This document shows, in pieces, positions 1-7,435 of a DNA stretch of 14,316 bases (position 1 is the stretch's first letter; the number at the start of each line of letters is the position of its first letter). The stretch comes from an uncultured Kingella sp. (lineage in GTDB: Bacteria > Pseudomonadota > Gammaproteobacteria > Burkholderiales > Neisseriaceae): contig CAKARD010000026.1 in NCBI GenBank assembly GCA_916720425.1, positions 1-14,316 of the forward strand, written 5' to 3'. The notes beneath the pieces are model-generated. The model made no database searches and was not told the origin of the DNA. It saw only the letters and a program-made list of their open reading frames with translations. The position numbers and the translations under genes were made by a program.

Positions 1-621
1 CGTATTGATACAGTTGTATTGTCCACTCAACATGATCCTAGCATTAGTCATGAAGATTTGTGTGGAGCGGTCAAAGAACATATTATCAAGCCAGTTTTGC
101 CACCAGAAATGCTCACTGAGCAAACCAAATATTTAATTAATCCAACTGGTCGCTTTGTTATTGGTGGGCCACAAGGTGATTGTGGTTTAACAGGACGTAA
201 AATTATTGTGGATACTTATGGTGGTGCTGCGCCACATGGTGGCGGTGCGTTTTCGGGTAAAGATCCAAGCAAAGTAGACCGTTCAGCGGCCTATGCATGT
301 CGTTATGTCGCTAAAAATATTGTTGCAGCAGGATTGGCGACACAATGTCAAATTCAAGTATCTTATGCCATTGGTATTGCTGAACCCACTTCTATTTCCA
401 TTGATACTTTTGGCACGGGAAAACTCAATGAATCTGAATTAATTAAATTGGTGCGTGAGCATTTTGATTTGCGACCTAAAGGTATCATTCAAATGTTGGA
501 TTTAATGCGCCCTATTTATAGTAAATCTGCAGCTTATGGACATTTTGGGCGTGAAGAACCTGAATTTACATGGGAAAAAATTGATCGCGCGGCCACGTTG
601 AAAAAAGCTGCGGGAGTCTAG
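1..621 (+). CDS. metK: S-adenosylmethionine synthase, C-terminal half (5' end outside window)
   Basis: This is the last 206 codons of methionine adenosyltransferase, the cytoplasmic enzyme that makes S-adenosylmethionine from ATP and L-methionine. The frame is open from base 1 (RIDTVVLSTQHD...), so the gene begins upstream of the window. Visible family hallmarks are the INPTGRFVIGGP and GDCGLTGRKIIVDTYGG blocks, the glycine-rich GGGAFSGKDPSKVDRSAAY loop that binds ATP phosphates and metal, and the terminal AYGHFGRE motif. Compared with the E. coli enzyme (about 384 residues) roughly the first 180 residues are missing because of the window edge, not because of damage. It converges on trpF, with a shared hairpin terminator 15 bases after the stop codon. 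Confidence 0.97.
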   Translation, partial: RIDTVVLSTQHDPSISHEDLCGAVKEHIIKPVLPPEMLTEQTKYLINPTGRFVIGGPQGDCGLTGRKIIVDTYGGAAPHGGGAFSGKDPSKVDRSAAYACRYVAKNIVAAGLATQCQIQVSYAIGIAEPTSISIDTFGTGKLNESELIKLVREHFDLRPKGIIQMLDLMRPIYSKSAAYGHFGREEPEFTWEKIDRAATLKKAAGV

Positions 622-636
622 ATATTTGTAATAAGC

Positions 637-670
637 AAAAGCCGCCTATATTTAGATCTAGACGGCTTTT
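637..670. terminator. Bidirectional rho-independent terminator between metK and trpF
   Basis: AAAAGCCG (637-644) pairs perfectly with CGGCTTTT (663-670). The stem extends by CTA/TAG after one mismatch and leaves a loop of about 10 bases. The A-tract on one side and T-tract on the other let it work for both converging genes. Confidence 0.85.
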
Positions 671-684
671 GTATATTAATAGCA

Positions 685-1320
685 TTATTGATTGTTGTTT
701 TGATCCATATCTTTTATTGCCTGCATAAACATCATCAATTTTTGGGCAGATTTTATTCCCACATCTTCTTCTACGCCACTGGATACATCTATGGCCATTG
801 CGCCTGTTTGCCTAATAGCTTGGGCAACATTTTCTGTATTTAATCCTCCAGACAATATCCAATGACCATTGAGTGTTTGTGGCAACATGCGCCAGTCAAA
901 AGTGTGCCCAGTTCCCCCATATGCGCCTGATACAAATGCATCAAACAACACCGCGCGCGCATTTGTGTAATGTTTCATGGCATGTTCTATATCTGTTTGA
1001 TTCTTTACGCGTATTGCTTTGAGATAAGGCCGATGAAATTGTTGACAAAATTCGGACGATTCATCGCCATGAAATTGCAGTATGTCTATAGGAACCTGAC
1101 GAAGAATATCATGAATACGTTCAGCTGTTTCATTAACAAACAATGCCACGACACTCACAAAGGGCGGCAAGATTTTCACAATGTTTTGTGCTTGATGAAT
1201 CGTTACACAGCGTTTGCTGCCTGAAAAAAAGACCAAACCAATTGCATCTGCACCATATTTTACTGCCAGTTGTGCATCTTTGGCGCGTGTAATGCCACAA
1301 ATTTTTGTCTGAATTTTCAT
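685..1320 (-). CDS. trpF: Phosphoribosylanthranilate isomerase
   Basis: A 211-residue single-domain TIM-barrel enzyme of tryptophan synthesis. It performs the Amadori rearrangement of N-(5'-phosphoribosyl)anthranilate to CdRP. The N-terminus carries KICGITR with the catalytic cysteine at residue 8. The catalytic aspartate lies in LFDAF, followed by the GGTGHTFDW segment. The phosphate-binding ends of the last strands are LSGGLNTENV and AIDVSSGVE. Length is normal for a stand-alone TrpF; it is not fused to TrpC. No other trp genes are nearby, which is common in betaproteobacteria only when trpF has left the trpB/trpA cluster. It diverges from mntP across about 60 bases, and the two probably share a control region. 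The start is the ATG at 1320, directly before the conserved KICG block. Confidence 0.95.
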   Translation of the reverse strand: MKIQTKICGITRAKDAQLAVKYGADAIGLVFFSGSKRCVTIHQAQNIVKILPPFVSVVALFVNETAERIHDILRQVPIDILQFHGDESSEFCQQFHRPYLKAIRVKNQTDIEHAMKHYTNARAVLFDAFVSGAYGGTGHTFDWRMLPQTLNGHWILSGGLNTENVAQAIRQTGAMAIDVSSGVEEDVGIKSAQKLMMFMQAIKDMDQNNNQ

Positions 1321-1333
1321 TAATTTTACTTTC

Positions 1334-1358
1334 TAGATCACGGTATAATCGTGATCTA
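1334..1358. promoter_or_regulatory. Palindrome around a TATAAT box in the trpF/mntP divergent region
   Basis: TAGATCACG (1334-1342) and CGTGATCTA (1350-1358) form a perfect 9-bp inverted repeat. The 7-base centre contains TATAAT (1344-1349), a consensus -10 for mntP. No good -35 is found 16-18 bases upstream. The site also covers the predicted start point of trpF. It could be a repressor or activator operator, or simply a hairpin; the regulator is unknown. Confidence 0.45.
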
Positions 1359-1386
1359 TTTTATAACAATAAATATTGAATATGAA
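1358..1386 (-). promoter_or_regulatory. Candidate trpF promoter
   Basis: On the minus strand a TTCATA -35-like box (1386-1381) is separated by 17 bases from TAAAAT (1363-1358). Transcription would begin near 1351, inside the palindrome at 1334-1358. The -35 box matches TTGACA at four of six positions, so this is only a plausible call. Confidence 0.35.
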
Positions 1387-1954
1387 CCTGACCACTTTAA
1401 TTTTACTCTCGCTAAGTATGTCGGCAGATGCATTTGCTGTATCAGTTGCTAAAGGTGCAAGCGACAAACATATGCGGTGGCTAAAAATGATTAAAACTGC
1501 TGCAATTTTTGGTATTGTAGAATCAATAACACCTTTAATCGGTTGGTTGGCTGGTACGGTTGCTGCCCCCTATATTGAAGCATTGGATCATTGGATTTCG
1601 TTTATATTATTGGTGGGATTGGGTATTAAAATGATTTACGAAGCAATCAATGATAATGATGAAGAGGAAAATGCCAATGCGAAATCCAGCAGTTTAAGTC
1701 TGTTGATATTAACCGCCATTGCAACCAGCATAGATTCTATGATTGTGGGGGTAAGCTTGGCATTTTTGAACGTAAATATTATATTAACCGCATTATGCAT
1801 TGGATTTTCTACCATGATTATGTCTGCGATAGGTTTAAAAATTGGAGGTATTTTGGGGACACGCATTGGAAAACGCGCAGAAATTAGCGGGGGATTAGTC
1901 TTGATGGGGATTGGTATATTTATTTTATGCGAACATTTGGGTTTTTTATCTTAA
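1382..1954 (+). CDS. mntP: Manganese efflux pump MntP (MntX) family
   Basis: An inner-membrane manganese exporter of the DUF204/YebN family, 190 residues with six predicted helices. It is the type called MntX in Neisseria. The two inverted family repeats show their charged signature: SMSADAFAVSVAKG near residue 13 and TAIATSIDSMIVGVSLAF in the second half, each with the conserved membrane aspartate. GIVESITPLIGW and GKRAEISGGLVLMGIG are also highly typical. An acidic cytoplasmic loop (NDNDEEENAN, about residues 92-101) lies between the halves. A TTG six bases upstream would add two residues, but the ATG at 1382 matches the family's MN(I/L)T start. No clear Shine-Dalgarno is seen. The leader is too short (about 30 bases after the TATAAT) for a yybP-ykoY manganese riboswitch like that of E. 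coli mntP. Confidence 0.93.
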   Translation: MNLTTLILLSLSMSADAFAVSVAKGASDKHMRWLKMIKTAAIFGIVESITPLIGWLAGTVAAPYIEALDHWISFILLVGLGIKMIYEAINDNDEEENANAKSSSLSLLILTAIATSIDSMIVGVSLAFLNVNIILTALCIGFSTMIMSAIGLKIGGILGTRIGKRAEISGGLVLMGIGIFILCEHLGFLS

Positions 1955-2016
1955 ATAGTATTATCCATTATCCCATCTCATTGCATATATGGATTTTTTA
2001 ACATAGAAAGAGTTAT

Positions 2017-3486
2017 ATGATGCACCATAAATTAGGTTTTAAACCCATTCCGACTGCTATTGCTATTATTTTAGCAGTGGGGGTCATGCTGATTCCACCG
2101 CCTGCTGAAGTCAGTACTCAAGGTTGGACGTTGTTGGCCATGTTTGTTGGTATAATTGCTGCAATTATTGGTAAAGCCATGCCTATAGGTGCCTTATCTA
2201 TCATTGCCGTCATGTTAGTAGCCATCAGTGGCGTGACATCAGATAAACCCACTGAAGCCATGAATCATGCTTTATCATCGTATTCTAATCAACTAATTTG
2301 GTTGATTGGTATTTCTATTATGATTTCCCGCGGGTTACTGAAAACAGGTTTGGGCGCACGAATTGGTTATCTATTTATTGCCGCATTTGGCAAAAAAACC
2401 ATTGGCATTGGATACAGCCTAGCCTTATCCGAATTATTGTTGGCACCTGTCACCCCAAGTAATACCGCTCGCGGTGGAGGGATTATTCACCCAATCATGA
2501 AAGCCATTGCGTCCAGTTATGATAGCGATCCTGAAACAGGCACCGAAAATAAAATGGGTAAATATTTGGCTTTAGTTAACTATCACTCCAATCCCATCAG
2601 TTCTGCTATGTTTATTACGGCAACGGCACCTAATCCGATGGTTGTTAATTTAATTGCTGAAACTTTGGGTAGTGATTTTCGTCTAAGTTGGACATCATGG
2701 GCAGTGGCAATGCTGGTTCCTGGTTTAGTTTGTTTTGCCATTATGCCTTTGGTGATTTATTGGCTCAATCCCCCCGAAATTAAAGAAACGCCAAATGCAG
2801 TAAAGTTTGCCAAAGATCGCCTACATGAAATGGGTAAAATGTCAACCGATGAAAAAATTATGTTAGCCATTTTTGCGATATTATTGTTGTTATGGGCAGA
2901 TATTCCAGCCAAAATTTTAGGTGATGCTTACAAGACTAATCCTACTGCCACGGCATTTATTGGTTTGAGTTTATTGTTGTTGAGTAATGTATTAACTTGG
3001 GAAGATATTCTCAAGGAAAAAGGCGCATGGGATACGATTATTTGGTTTGGTGCGTTGATTATGATGGCAACTTATTTGAATAAACTTGGCATAATTTCGT
3101 GGTTTTCAGGTACATTAGAATCACATATTGCACATATGGGGATTCATGGTATGTTAGCAGGTGGATTACTGATGCTGGCCTATCTTTATGCACATTATAT
3201 TTTTGCCAGTACCACCGCACACATTACGGCAATGTTTGGAGCATTTTTGGCCGCTGCCGTTTCGTTGGGTTCTCCACCTATGCTTACGGCTTTGATGATG
3301 GCAGCCGCATCTAATATTATGATGACATTAACCCATTATGCCACTGGTACATCGCCTGTGATTTTTGGGTCAGGTTATACAACATTAGGTGAGTGGTGGA
3401 AAGTGGGTTTTATTATGAGTATTGTAAATATCGTTATTTTTGCCCTAGTAGGTGGTGGATGGTGGAAAATGCTCAATTATTGGTAA
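2017..3486 (+). CDS. DASS-family (CitT/TtdT-like) di/tricarboxylate transporter
   Basis: A 489-residue inner-membrane anion transporter of the divalent anion:sodium symporter (DASS/SLC13) group. It is nearest to the CitT/TtdT/2-oxoglutarate-malate branch and would move C4 or C5 dicarboxylates or citrate. The first substrate/cation-site motif is the SNTARGGGII block (about residues 148-157), preceded by SELLLAPVTP. The pseudo-repeat in the C-terminal half shows ASTTAHITAMFGAF (about 394-407) and TGTSPVIFGSGY (about 446-457). About 11-12 hydrophobic helices alternate with a cytoplasmic loop near 258-282. The ATG at 2017 follows a GAAAGAG ribosome site; a second ATG immediately follows it. Substrate, and exchange versus symport, cannot be read from sequence. 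It follows mntP by 62 bases, and a shared transcript is possible but has no obvious functional logic. Confidence 0.9.
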   Translation: MMHHKLGFKPIPTAIAIILAVGVMLIPPPAEVSTQGWTLLAMFVGIIAAIIGKAMPIGALSIIAVMLVAISGVTSDKPTEAMNHALSSYSNQLIWLIGISIMISRGLLKTGLGARIGYLFIAAFGKKTIGIGYSLALSELLLAPVTPSNTARGGGIIHPIMKAIASSYDSDPETGTENKMGKYLALVNYHSNPISSAMFITATAPNPMVVNLIAETLGSDFRLSWTSWAVAMLVPGLVCFAIMPLVIYWLNPPEIKETPNAVKFAKDRLHEMGKMSTDEKIMLAIFAILLLLWADIPAKILGDAYKTNPTATAFIGLSLLLLSNVLTWEDILKEKGAWDTIIWFGALIMMATYLNKLGIISWFSGTLESHIAHMGIHGMLAGGLLMLAYLYAHYIFASTTAHITAMFGAFLAAAVSLGSPPMLTALMMAAASNIMMTLTHYATGTSPVIFGSGYTTLGEWWKVGFIMSIVNIVIFALVGGGWWKMLNYW

Positions 3487-3541
3487 ACACAGAATGATGT
3501 GTCTAAAACCTTTTCAGTGTAAGCACAAATTGGTTATATGA

Positions 3542-4003
3542 ATGAGAATGCTATATACTTTGCCTGTATGGTGGATAATAGGTGAGCTGACTTACAGTGT
3601 GATTAAGAGTGTTGAACATGCACTTTTAGTAACAGATAACAGCACATGGTCTCCTGAAATGGCACTAGATTGGGCGCAAGTATGGATTAACGTCATCATG
3701 GTGTTAATATTGTATTATGCACTGTTTATGTTATTAAGAATGTATCGTTTGAGTTGTGGTGGTGAGCGAATTACGCCAACAATAGGTCGTGCATTAATTT
3801 TGTTAATTGTATTGGTTTTTGCTTTACCATCTGTGTGGTTATGGTTTTGGACGCTCAAACATGCACTCAATGGTAACATGACTTGGGATATGACACAGTG
3901 GCGTTATTTTATAACCGCGTGCTGTCAACCCTATTTGGTCTATTTGGTGGGAGTATTATGGTATCAACAATATCGCCTATTTCATATAAAATCAATAAGA
4001 TAA
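3542..4003 (+). CDS. Hypothetical four-helix membrane protein
   Basis: A 153-residue protein I do not recognise. Four hydrophobic stretches are visible at about residues 3-22, 47-67, 84-106 and 122-142. Each is rich in Trp, Tyr and Leu, with short polar connectors, so it should be a small polytopic inner-membrane protein. There is no enzymatic motif; a CC pair occurs near residue 126. Its last 46 bases overlap the next gene's start, which suggests translational coupling and a possible partnership with that membrane-anchored protein. The ATG at 3542 is chosen because it opens at the first hydrophobic segment; a second ATG lies two codons later. No strong ribosome site is visible. Codon use looks like the neighbouring genes, supporting a real gene despite the lack of known homologues. 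Confidence 0.65.
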   Translation: MRMLYTLPVWWIIGELTYSVIKSVEHALLVTDNSTWSPEMALDWAQVWINVIMVLILYYALFMLLRMYRLSCGGERITPTIGRALILLIVLVFALPSVWLWFWTLKHALNGNMTWDMTQWRYFITACCQPYLVYLVGVLWYQQYRLFHIKSIR

Positions 4004-4680
4004 TAAAAAGATCTTTGCGCTTTTTAGCCTATTTTATTGGTATCTTATTGGCTTATATAATCATAGCTTGGTGTATGGGCTATTGGGCGATTAATCGTGA
4101 TAATTATCCGCCTATTGATACAGAAACAGTTGATGTATATATCATCAGTAATGGCATGCATACTGATATTATGATGCCAATGGAACATGCGCGTTGGCAG
4201 TGGCGAAATTGGATTAGCGAGCGTGATACAAATAGCCCTAATCACATTGCACAATATGTTGCCATAGGGTGGGGGGATAAAGGATTTTATTTAAATACCC
4301 CTACATGGCATGATTTAACTGTCTATACCGCTGTTCGCGCAATTTTGGGTTTAAATGAGACCGCTTTGCATGTGTCGTTTTATCCTAAACCACCCAATCC
4401 CAATCATGCACAAGTTGTGCGATTGATGTTAACTTTGCAACAATATGAAACATTGGCACAGAGCATATCCCGTAGTTTTGTGCAAACTGACGGACACAGT
4501 ATTCCTATAAAAGGGGCGCATTATGGTTGGTTTGATGTATTTTATGAATCGCATGGACGCTATAGCTTATGGAATACTTGTAATACATGGGTCAATGAGC
4601 AACTTAAAACCACTCATGCTCCCGCAGTTCAATGGACAATTTTTGCCCAACCTTTTATGCAATCACTTAAAAGTTATTAG
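3958..4680 (+). CDS. DUF2459 / TIGR02117-type membrane-anchored protein
   Basis: A 240-residue protein matching the uncharacterised DUF2459 family. An N-terminal signal-anchor helix spans about residues 22-43, placing the rest in the periplasm. The family signatures are all present: the VDVYIISNGMHTDIMMP strand with His68 and Asp70, the GWGDKGFY motif (104-111), and WNTCNTWVNEQL with Cys208. A conserved His, a distant Cys after Asn, and the fold order suggest a papain-like (permuted NlpC/P60-type) cysteine hydrolase or amidase, but that is inference; no activity is established. The start at 3958 is preferred because GGGAG sits seven bases upstream. An in-frame TTG at 3883 would add 25 residues with no ribosome site. 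It overlaps the preceding gene by 46 bases and ends 24 bases before pgk. Confidence 0.8.
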   Translation: MVSTISPISYKINKIIKRSLRFLAYFIGILLAYIIIAWCMGYWAINRDNYPPIDTETVDVYIISNGMHTDIMMPMEHARWQWRNWISERDTNSPNHIAQYVAIGWGDKGFYLNTPTWHDLTVYTAVRAILGLNETALHVSFYPKPPNPNHAQVVRLMLTLQQYETLAQSISRSFVQTDGHSIPIKGAHYGWFDVFYESHGRYSLWNTCNTWVNEQLKTTHAPAVQWTIFAQPFMQSLKSY

Positions 4681-4704
4681 TTTTTAACCCAAAGGAAGTC
4701 TCTT

Positions 4705-5883
4705 ATGTCTTTTTTAAAACTTACTGAACAAAATGTCAGCGGCAAAACCGTGCTCATTCGTGCTGATTTAAATGTACCATTTAAAGATGGAAAAATCAGC
4801 GACGATACACGTATTCGTGCTTCTTTGCCCTCTATTCAATATTGTTTAGATAATGGCGCGGGTGTCATTGTGATGACGCACTTGGGTCGACCCACCGAGG
4901 GTACATTTCGTCCAGAAGATGATGTGACACCCGTGGCAAATCATTTGAGTCAATTATTGGGAAAACCCGTACGTGTGCTTAATGATTGGCGTGATAATCC
5001 CCCTAAAGTGCAATCAGGAGAAGTCGCATTATTACAAAATGTACGTATTAATCAAGGCGAAAAGAAGAACGATCCAGAATTGGGTAAAGCTTATGCGGCA
5101 TTATGCGATATTTTTGTGAATGATGCCTTTGGTACGGCGCATCGTGCGCAGGCTTCGACTGAAGCTGTGGCAACTTTTGCACCTGTATCAGTGGCAGGAA
5201 TTTTGATGGCTGCTGAATTGGAGGCTTTGAGCAAAGCATTAAAAGATCCTGCACGTCCTATGGTTGCGATTGTTGCAGGCAGCAAAGTTTCCACTAAACT
5301 TACTATTTTGGATAGTTTGGCAGATAAAGTAGACCAATTAATTGTGGGTGGAGGCATTGCTAATACTTTTTTGTTGGCACAAGGTAAGCCCATTGGTAAA
5401 TCGCTTGCCGAAGTAGATTTGGTGGATGAGGCTAAAAAAATCATCATTAAAATGACACAAAAAGGTGGGGTGATTCCTTTGCCTGTAGATGTGGTTGTGG
5501 CAAAAGAATTTGCAGAAAATGCCTCGGCAACAATTAAAAATATTGAAGAAGTGGCAGAAGATGACATGATTTTAGATATTGGCCCAAAATCTGCTGAGCA
5601 GTTAGCAAAAATTTTGCATAATGCAGGAACTATTGTTTGGAATGGTCCTGTTGGCGTGTTTGAATTTGATTCTTTTGCTCACGGTACCGAAGTGGTTGCA
5701 CATGCAGTAGCTAATAGCAAAGGCTTCTCTATTGCAGGGGGTGGGGATACTTTGGCAGCGATTGCTAAATTTGGCATTACTGATAAAATAGATTATATTT
5801 CTACAGGCGGCGGCGCATTTTTAGAGTTTTTGGAAGGTAAACAACTGCCTGCCATTGTGGTATTAGAAAAATTTGCTGTATAA
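4705..5883 (+). CDS. pgk: Phosphoglycerate kinase
   Basis: A 392-residue cytoplasmic glycolytic/gluconeogenic enzyme that transfers phosphate between 1,3-bisphosphoglycerate and ADP. The N-terminal substrate lobe shows VLIRADLNVPF, THLGRPTEG and DAFGTAHRAQAST. The nucleotide lobe shows GSKVSTKLTILDSL, the GGGIANTFL loop, GPVGVFEF and the GGGDTLAAI phosphate loop. ISTGGGAFLEFLEGK lies near the C-terminus. Length is close to the E. coli enzyme (387). The start is set by AAAGGAAG nine bases upstream. The 24-base gap after the DUF2459 gene contains no room for an independent promoter, so transcription must start within or before that gene. gap and fba, the usual partners, are not in the window. 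Confidence 0.97.
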   Translation: MSFLKLTEQNVSGKTVLIRADLNVPFKDGKISDDTRIRASLPSIQYCLDNGAGVIVMTHLGRPTEGTFRPEDDVTPVANHLSQLLGKPVRVLNDWRDNPPKVQSGEVALLQNVRINQGEKKNDPELGKAYAALCDIFVNDAFGTAHRAQASTEAVATFAPVSVAGILMAAELEALSKALKDPARPMVAIVAGSKVSTKLTILDSLADKVDQLIVGGGIANTFLLAQGKPIGKSLAEVDLVDEAKKIIIKMTQKGGVIPLPVDVVVAKEFAENASATIKNIEEVAEDDMILDIGPKSAEQLAKILHNAGTIVWNGPVGVFEFDSFAHGTEVVAHAVANSKGFSIAGGGDTLAAIAKFGITDKIDYISTGGGAFLEFLEGKQLPAIVVLEKFAV

Positions 5884-5914
5884 AGTAATCTTTTTGCTAT
5901 TTTACAATGATATC

Positions 5915-5940
5915 CAAGCCCGTTAGACGGGCTTGTTCTT
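5915..5940 (+). terminator. Terminator after pgk
   Basis: CAAGCCCG (5915-5922) and CGGGCTTG (5928-5935) form a perfect 8-bp GC-rich stem with a 5-base loop, followed by TTCTTAT. It lies 31 bases after the pgk stop codon. Confidence 0.85.
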
Positions 5941-5950
5941 ATACTAATTA

Positions 5951-5980
5951 TTCCATTTGCCATCATTTAAAGGTTACAAT
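5951..5980 (+). promoter_or_regulatory. Weak candidate promoter for the S49 peptidase-rimI group
   Basis: TACAAT (5975-5980) is a good -10 box. The best -35 is only TTCCAT (5951-5956) at 18 bases. A promoter is expected here because the pgk terminator lies just upstream. Confidence 0.3.
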
Positions 5981-6003
5981 ATTCTTTTTTTGGTAAACAT
6001 GAT

Positions 6004-7005
6004 ATGACTGCATTTATTCGTCCAGATACCCCACAAAATTCCACTTCATCTCACAAAAATGATGATCAACAATGGGCAGAACGTACCTTGCGTGAAGTTT
6101 TGCTTACTGCATATAAAGAACAACGCAGCACACGCTTATGGCGCAATATTTGGCGCAGTGTGTTTTTCTTGTGTTTTTTGGCAGTATTTATCTTGAATAA
6201 AGGTGATAATGAAAATAATAGAGCCTTGCAAAATATTCATGCGCGTACTCCACATACGGCCATCATTGATATATCAGGTGAAATCAGTCAAGAAAATGAT
6301 CCCGTAAAAGTATTACGAGAAGGCATGGAAAATGTTTATAAAAATAAATATGCACGTGCCATTATTATTCGTGCTAATAGTCCAGGAGGTTCGCCCGTCT
6401 TATCTAATATTGCCTTTGATGAAATTCAACGCATGAAACAAAATCATAGTGAGGTTCCTGTTTATGTGGTGGTAGAAGATATGTGTGCTTCAGGTTGCTA
6501 CTATTTAGCAGCAGCTGCAGATAAAATTTATGCAGATCCATCTAGTTTAGTCGGCAGTATTGGTGTGATTGGCAGCAGTTTTGATGCCACAGAATTGATG
6601 CAAAAACTGGGTATAAAAAGACGCGTACGTATTGCGGGTAAAAATAAAGATATGGGCGATCCATTCAGCTCTGAAACGCCTGAACAAGCTGAAATTTGGC
6701 AACAAATGCTAAATCAAATTCATCAAGCTTTTATTGAGGCCGTTAAAAAAGGACGCGGTGCGCGTTTGCAAGAAAACCGATATCCTGATTTATACAGTGG
6801 TCGTATTTTTACAGGCATTGAAGGCAAGCAAGCAGGTTTGATTGATGATTTTGGTAACGTGTATAGCGTAGCACGTGATGTTGTAGGTCAGGAAGAATTG
6901 GTCGATTATACGCCACAAGATCAGGATATCACCTATTTACTAAATCGTTATTTAGGAGCAAAAGTGGAAGAAACATTCAATGCCGTTAGTCAGCAAATTT
7001 GGTAA
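6004..7005 (+). CDS. sppA: S49-family signal peptide peptidase, short (36K-type) form
   Basis: A 333-residue membrane-anchored serine protease of family S49, the short single-domain type, about half the length of E. coli SppA. Residues 1-45 are polar and charged. One transmembrane helix follows (about 50-66), so the protease domain is periplasmic. The domain shows IIRANSPGGSP, then MCASGCYYLAAAA with the catalytic Ser163, then SLVGSIGVIGSS. The general-base lysine is in AGKNKDMGDPF, most likely Lys215 by comparison with the Bacillus SppA Lys. Such enzymes degrade cleaved signal peptides or membrane protein fragments after secretion. No strong ribosome site precedes ATG 6004. rimI begins four bases after the stop, so the two are co-transcribed. 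Confidence 0.9.
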   Translation: MTAFIRPDTPQNSTSSHKNDDQQWAERTLREVLLTAYKEQRSTRLWRNIWRSVFFLCFLAVFILNKGDNENNRALQNIHARTPHTAIIDISGEISQENDPVKVLREGMENVYKNKYARAIIIRANSPGGSPVLSNIAFDEIQRMKQNHSEVPVYVVVEDMCASGCYYLAAAADKIYADPSSLVGSIGVIGSSFDATELMQKLGIKRRVRIAGKNKDMGDPFSSETPEQAEIWQQMLNQIHQAFIEAVKKGRGARLQENRYPDLYSGRIFTGIEGKQAGLIDDFGNVYSVARDVVGQEELVDYTPQDQDITYLLNRYLGAKVEETFNAVSQQIW

Positions 7006-7009
7006 AAAT

Positions 7010-7435
7010 ATGATTCGCATGGCAACACGCCAAGATTTACCCGCAATCATGGCATTAGATCAGAGCAGTAATAGTCATCCATGGAGTGAGGCATGGTGGC
7101 TATCTGCATTACTGAATGATTATGTGGCATTGATCCAAAATATAGAACAACAAATTATCGCAGTTATTGTATGGCAAGTATTGTTAGATGAAATAGAATT
7201 GCATTTAATTGTGACTAATATTTACCATCGTCGTAAGGGTATGGCGCGAGACTTAATGAATTATTTATTTAGTTTTGCGCAAGAAAAAAAAATACATCGT
7301 ATTTTGTTAGAAGTACGGGTTGGAAATGATGCGGCACAACAATTGTATTTACAATGTGATTTTATAAAACTTGCTGTGCGTAAAGGCTATTATCGAGATG
7401 GAGAAGATGCATTGATTATGGAGAAACTATGTTAG
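7010..7435 (+). CDS. rimI: Ribosomal protein S18 alanine N-acetyltransferase
   Basis: A 141-residue GNAT acetyltransferase predicted to acetylate the N-terminal alanine of ribosomal protein S18 using acetyl-CoA. The N-terminal HPWSEAWW segment (about residues 24-31) is a RimI hallmark. The acetyl-CoA pyrophosphate loop is RRKGMARDLM. The C-terminal half carries LLEVRVGNDAAQQLYLQCDF and the KGYYRDGEDALIM ending, both characteristic. In the family's LYxxxGF motif the glycine is replaced by aspartate (CDF), a minor deviation. The ATG at 7010 is preferred over the in-frame ATG at 6980, because the latter lies inside the upstream gene and would add ten residues with no family match. It overlaps the next gene by seven bases, the classic sign of translational coupling. 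Confidence 0.92.
   Translation: MIRMATRQDLPAIMALDQSSNSHPWSEAWWLSALLNDYVALIQNIEQQIIAVIVWQVLLDEIELHLIVTNIYHRRKGMARDLMNYLFSFAQEKKIHRILLEVRVGNDAAQQLYLQCDFIKLAVRKGYYRDGEDALIMEKLC

Noticed and set aside
1963..1999. ATCCAT/ATGGAT with a following T-run as a terminator after mntP
   Set aside because: A 6-bp AT-rich stem with a 20-base loop is too weak to call.
3487..3502. ACACA/TGTGT hairpin after the DASS transporter gene
   Set aside because: The stem is only five base pairs with no T-tract.
5091..5567. 158-codon open frame antisense to pgk
   Set aside because: It has no family resemblance, and it mirrors the codon pattern of a highly conserved enzyme on the other strand.
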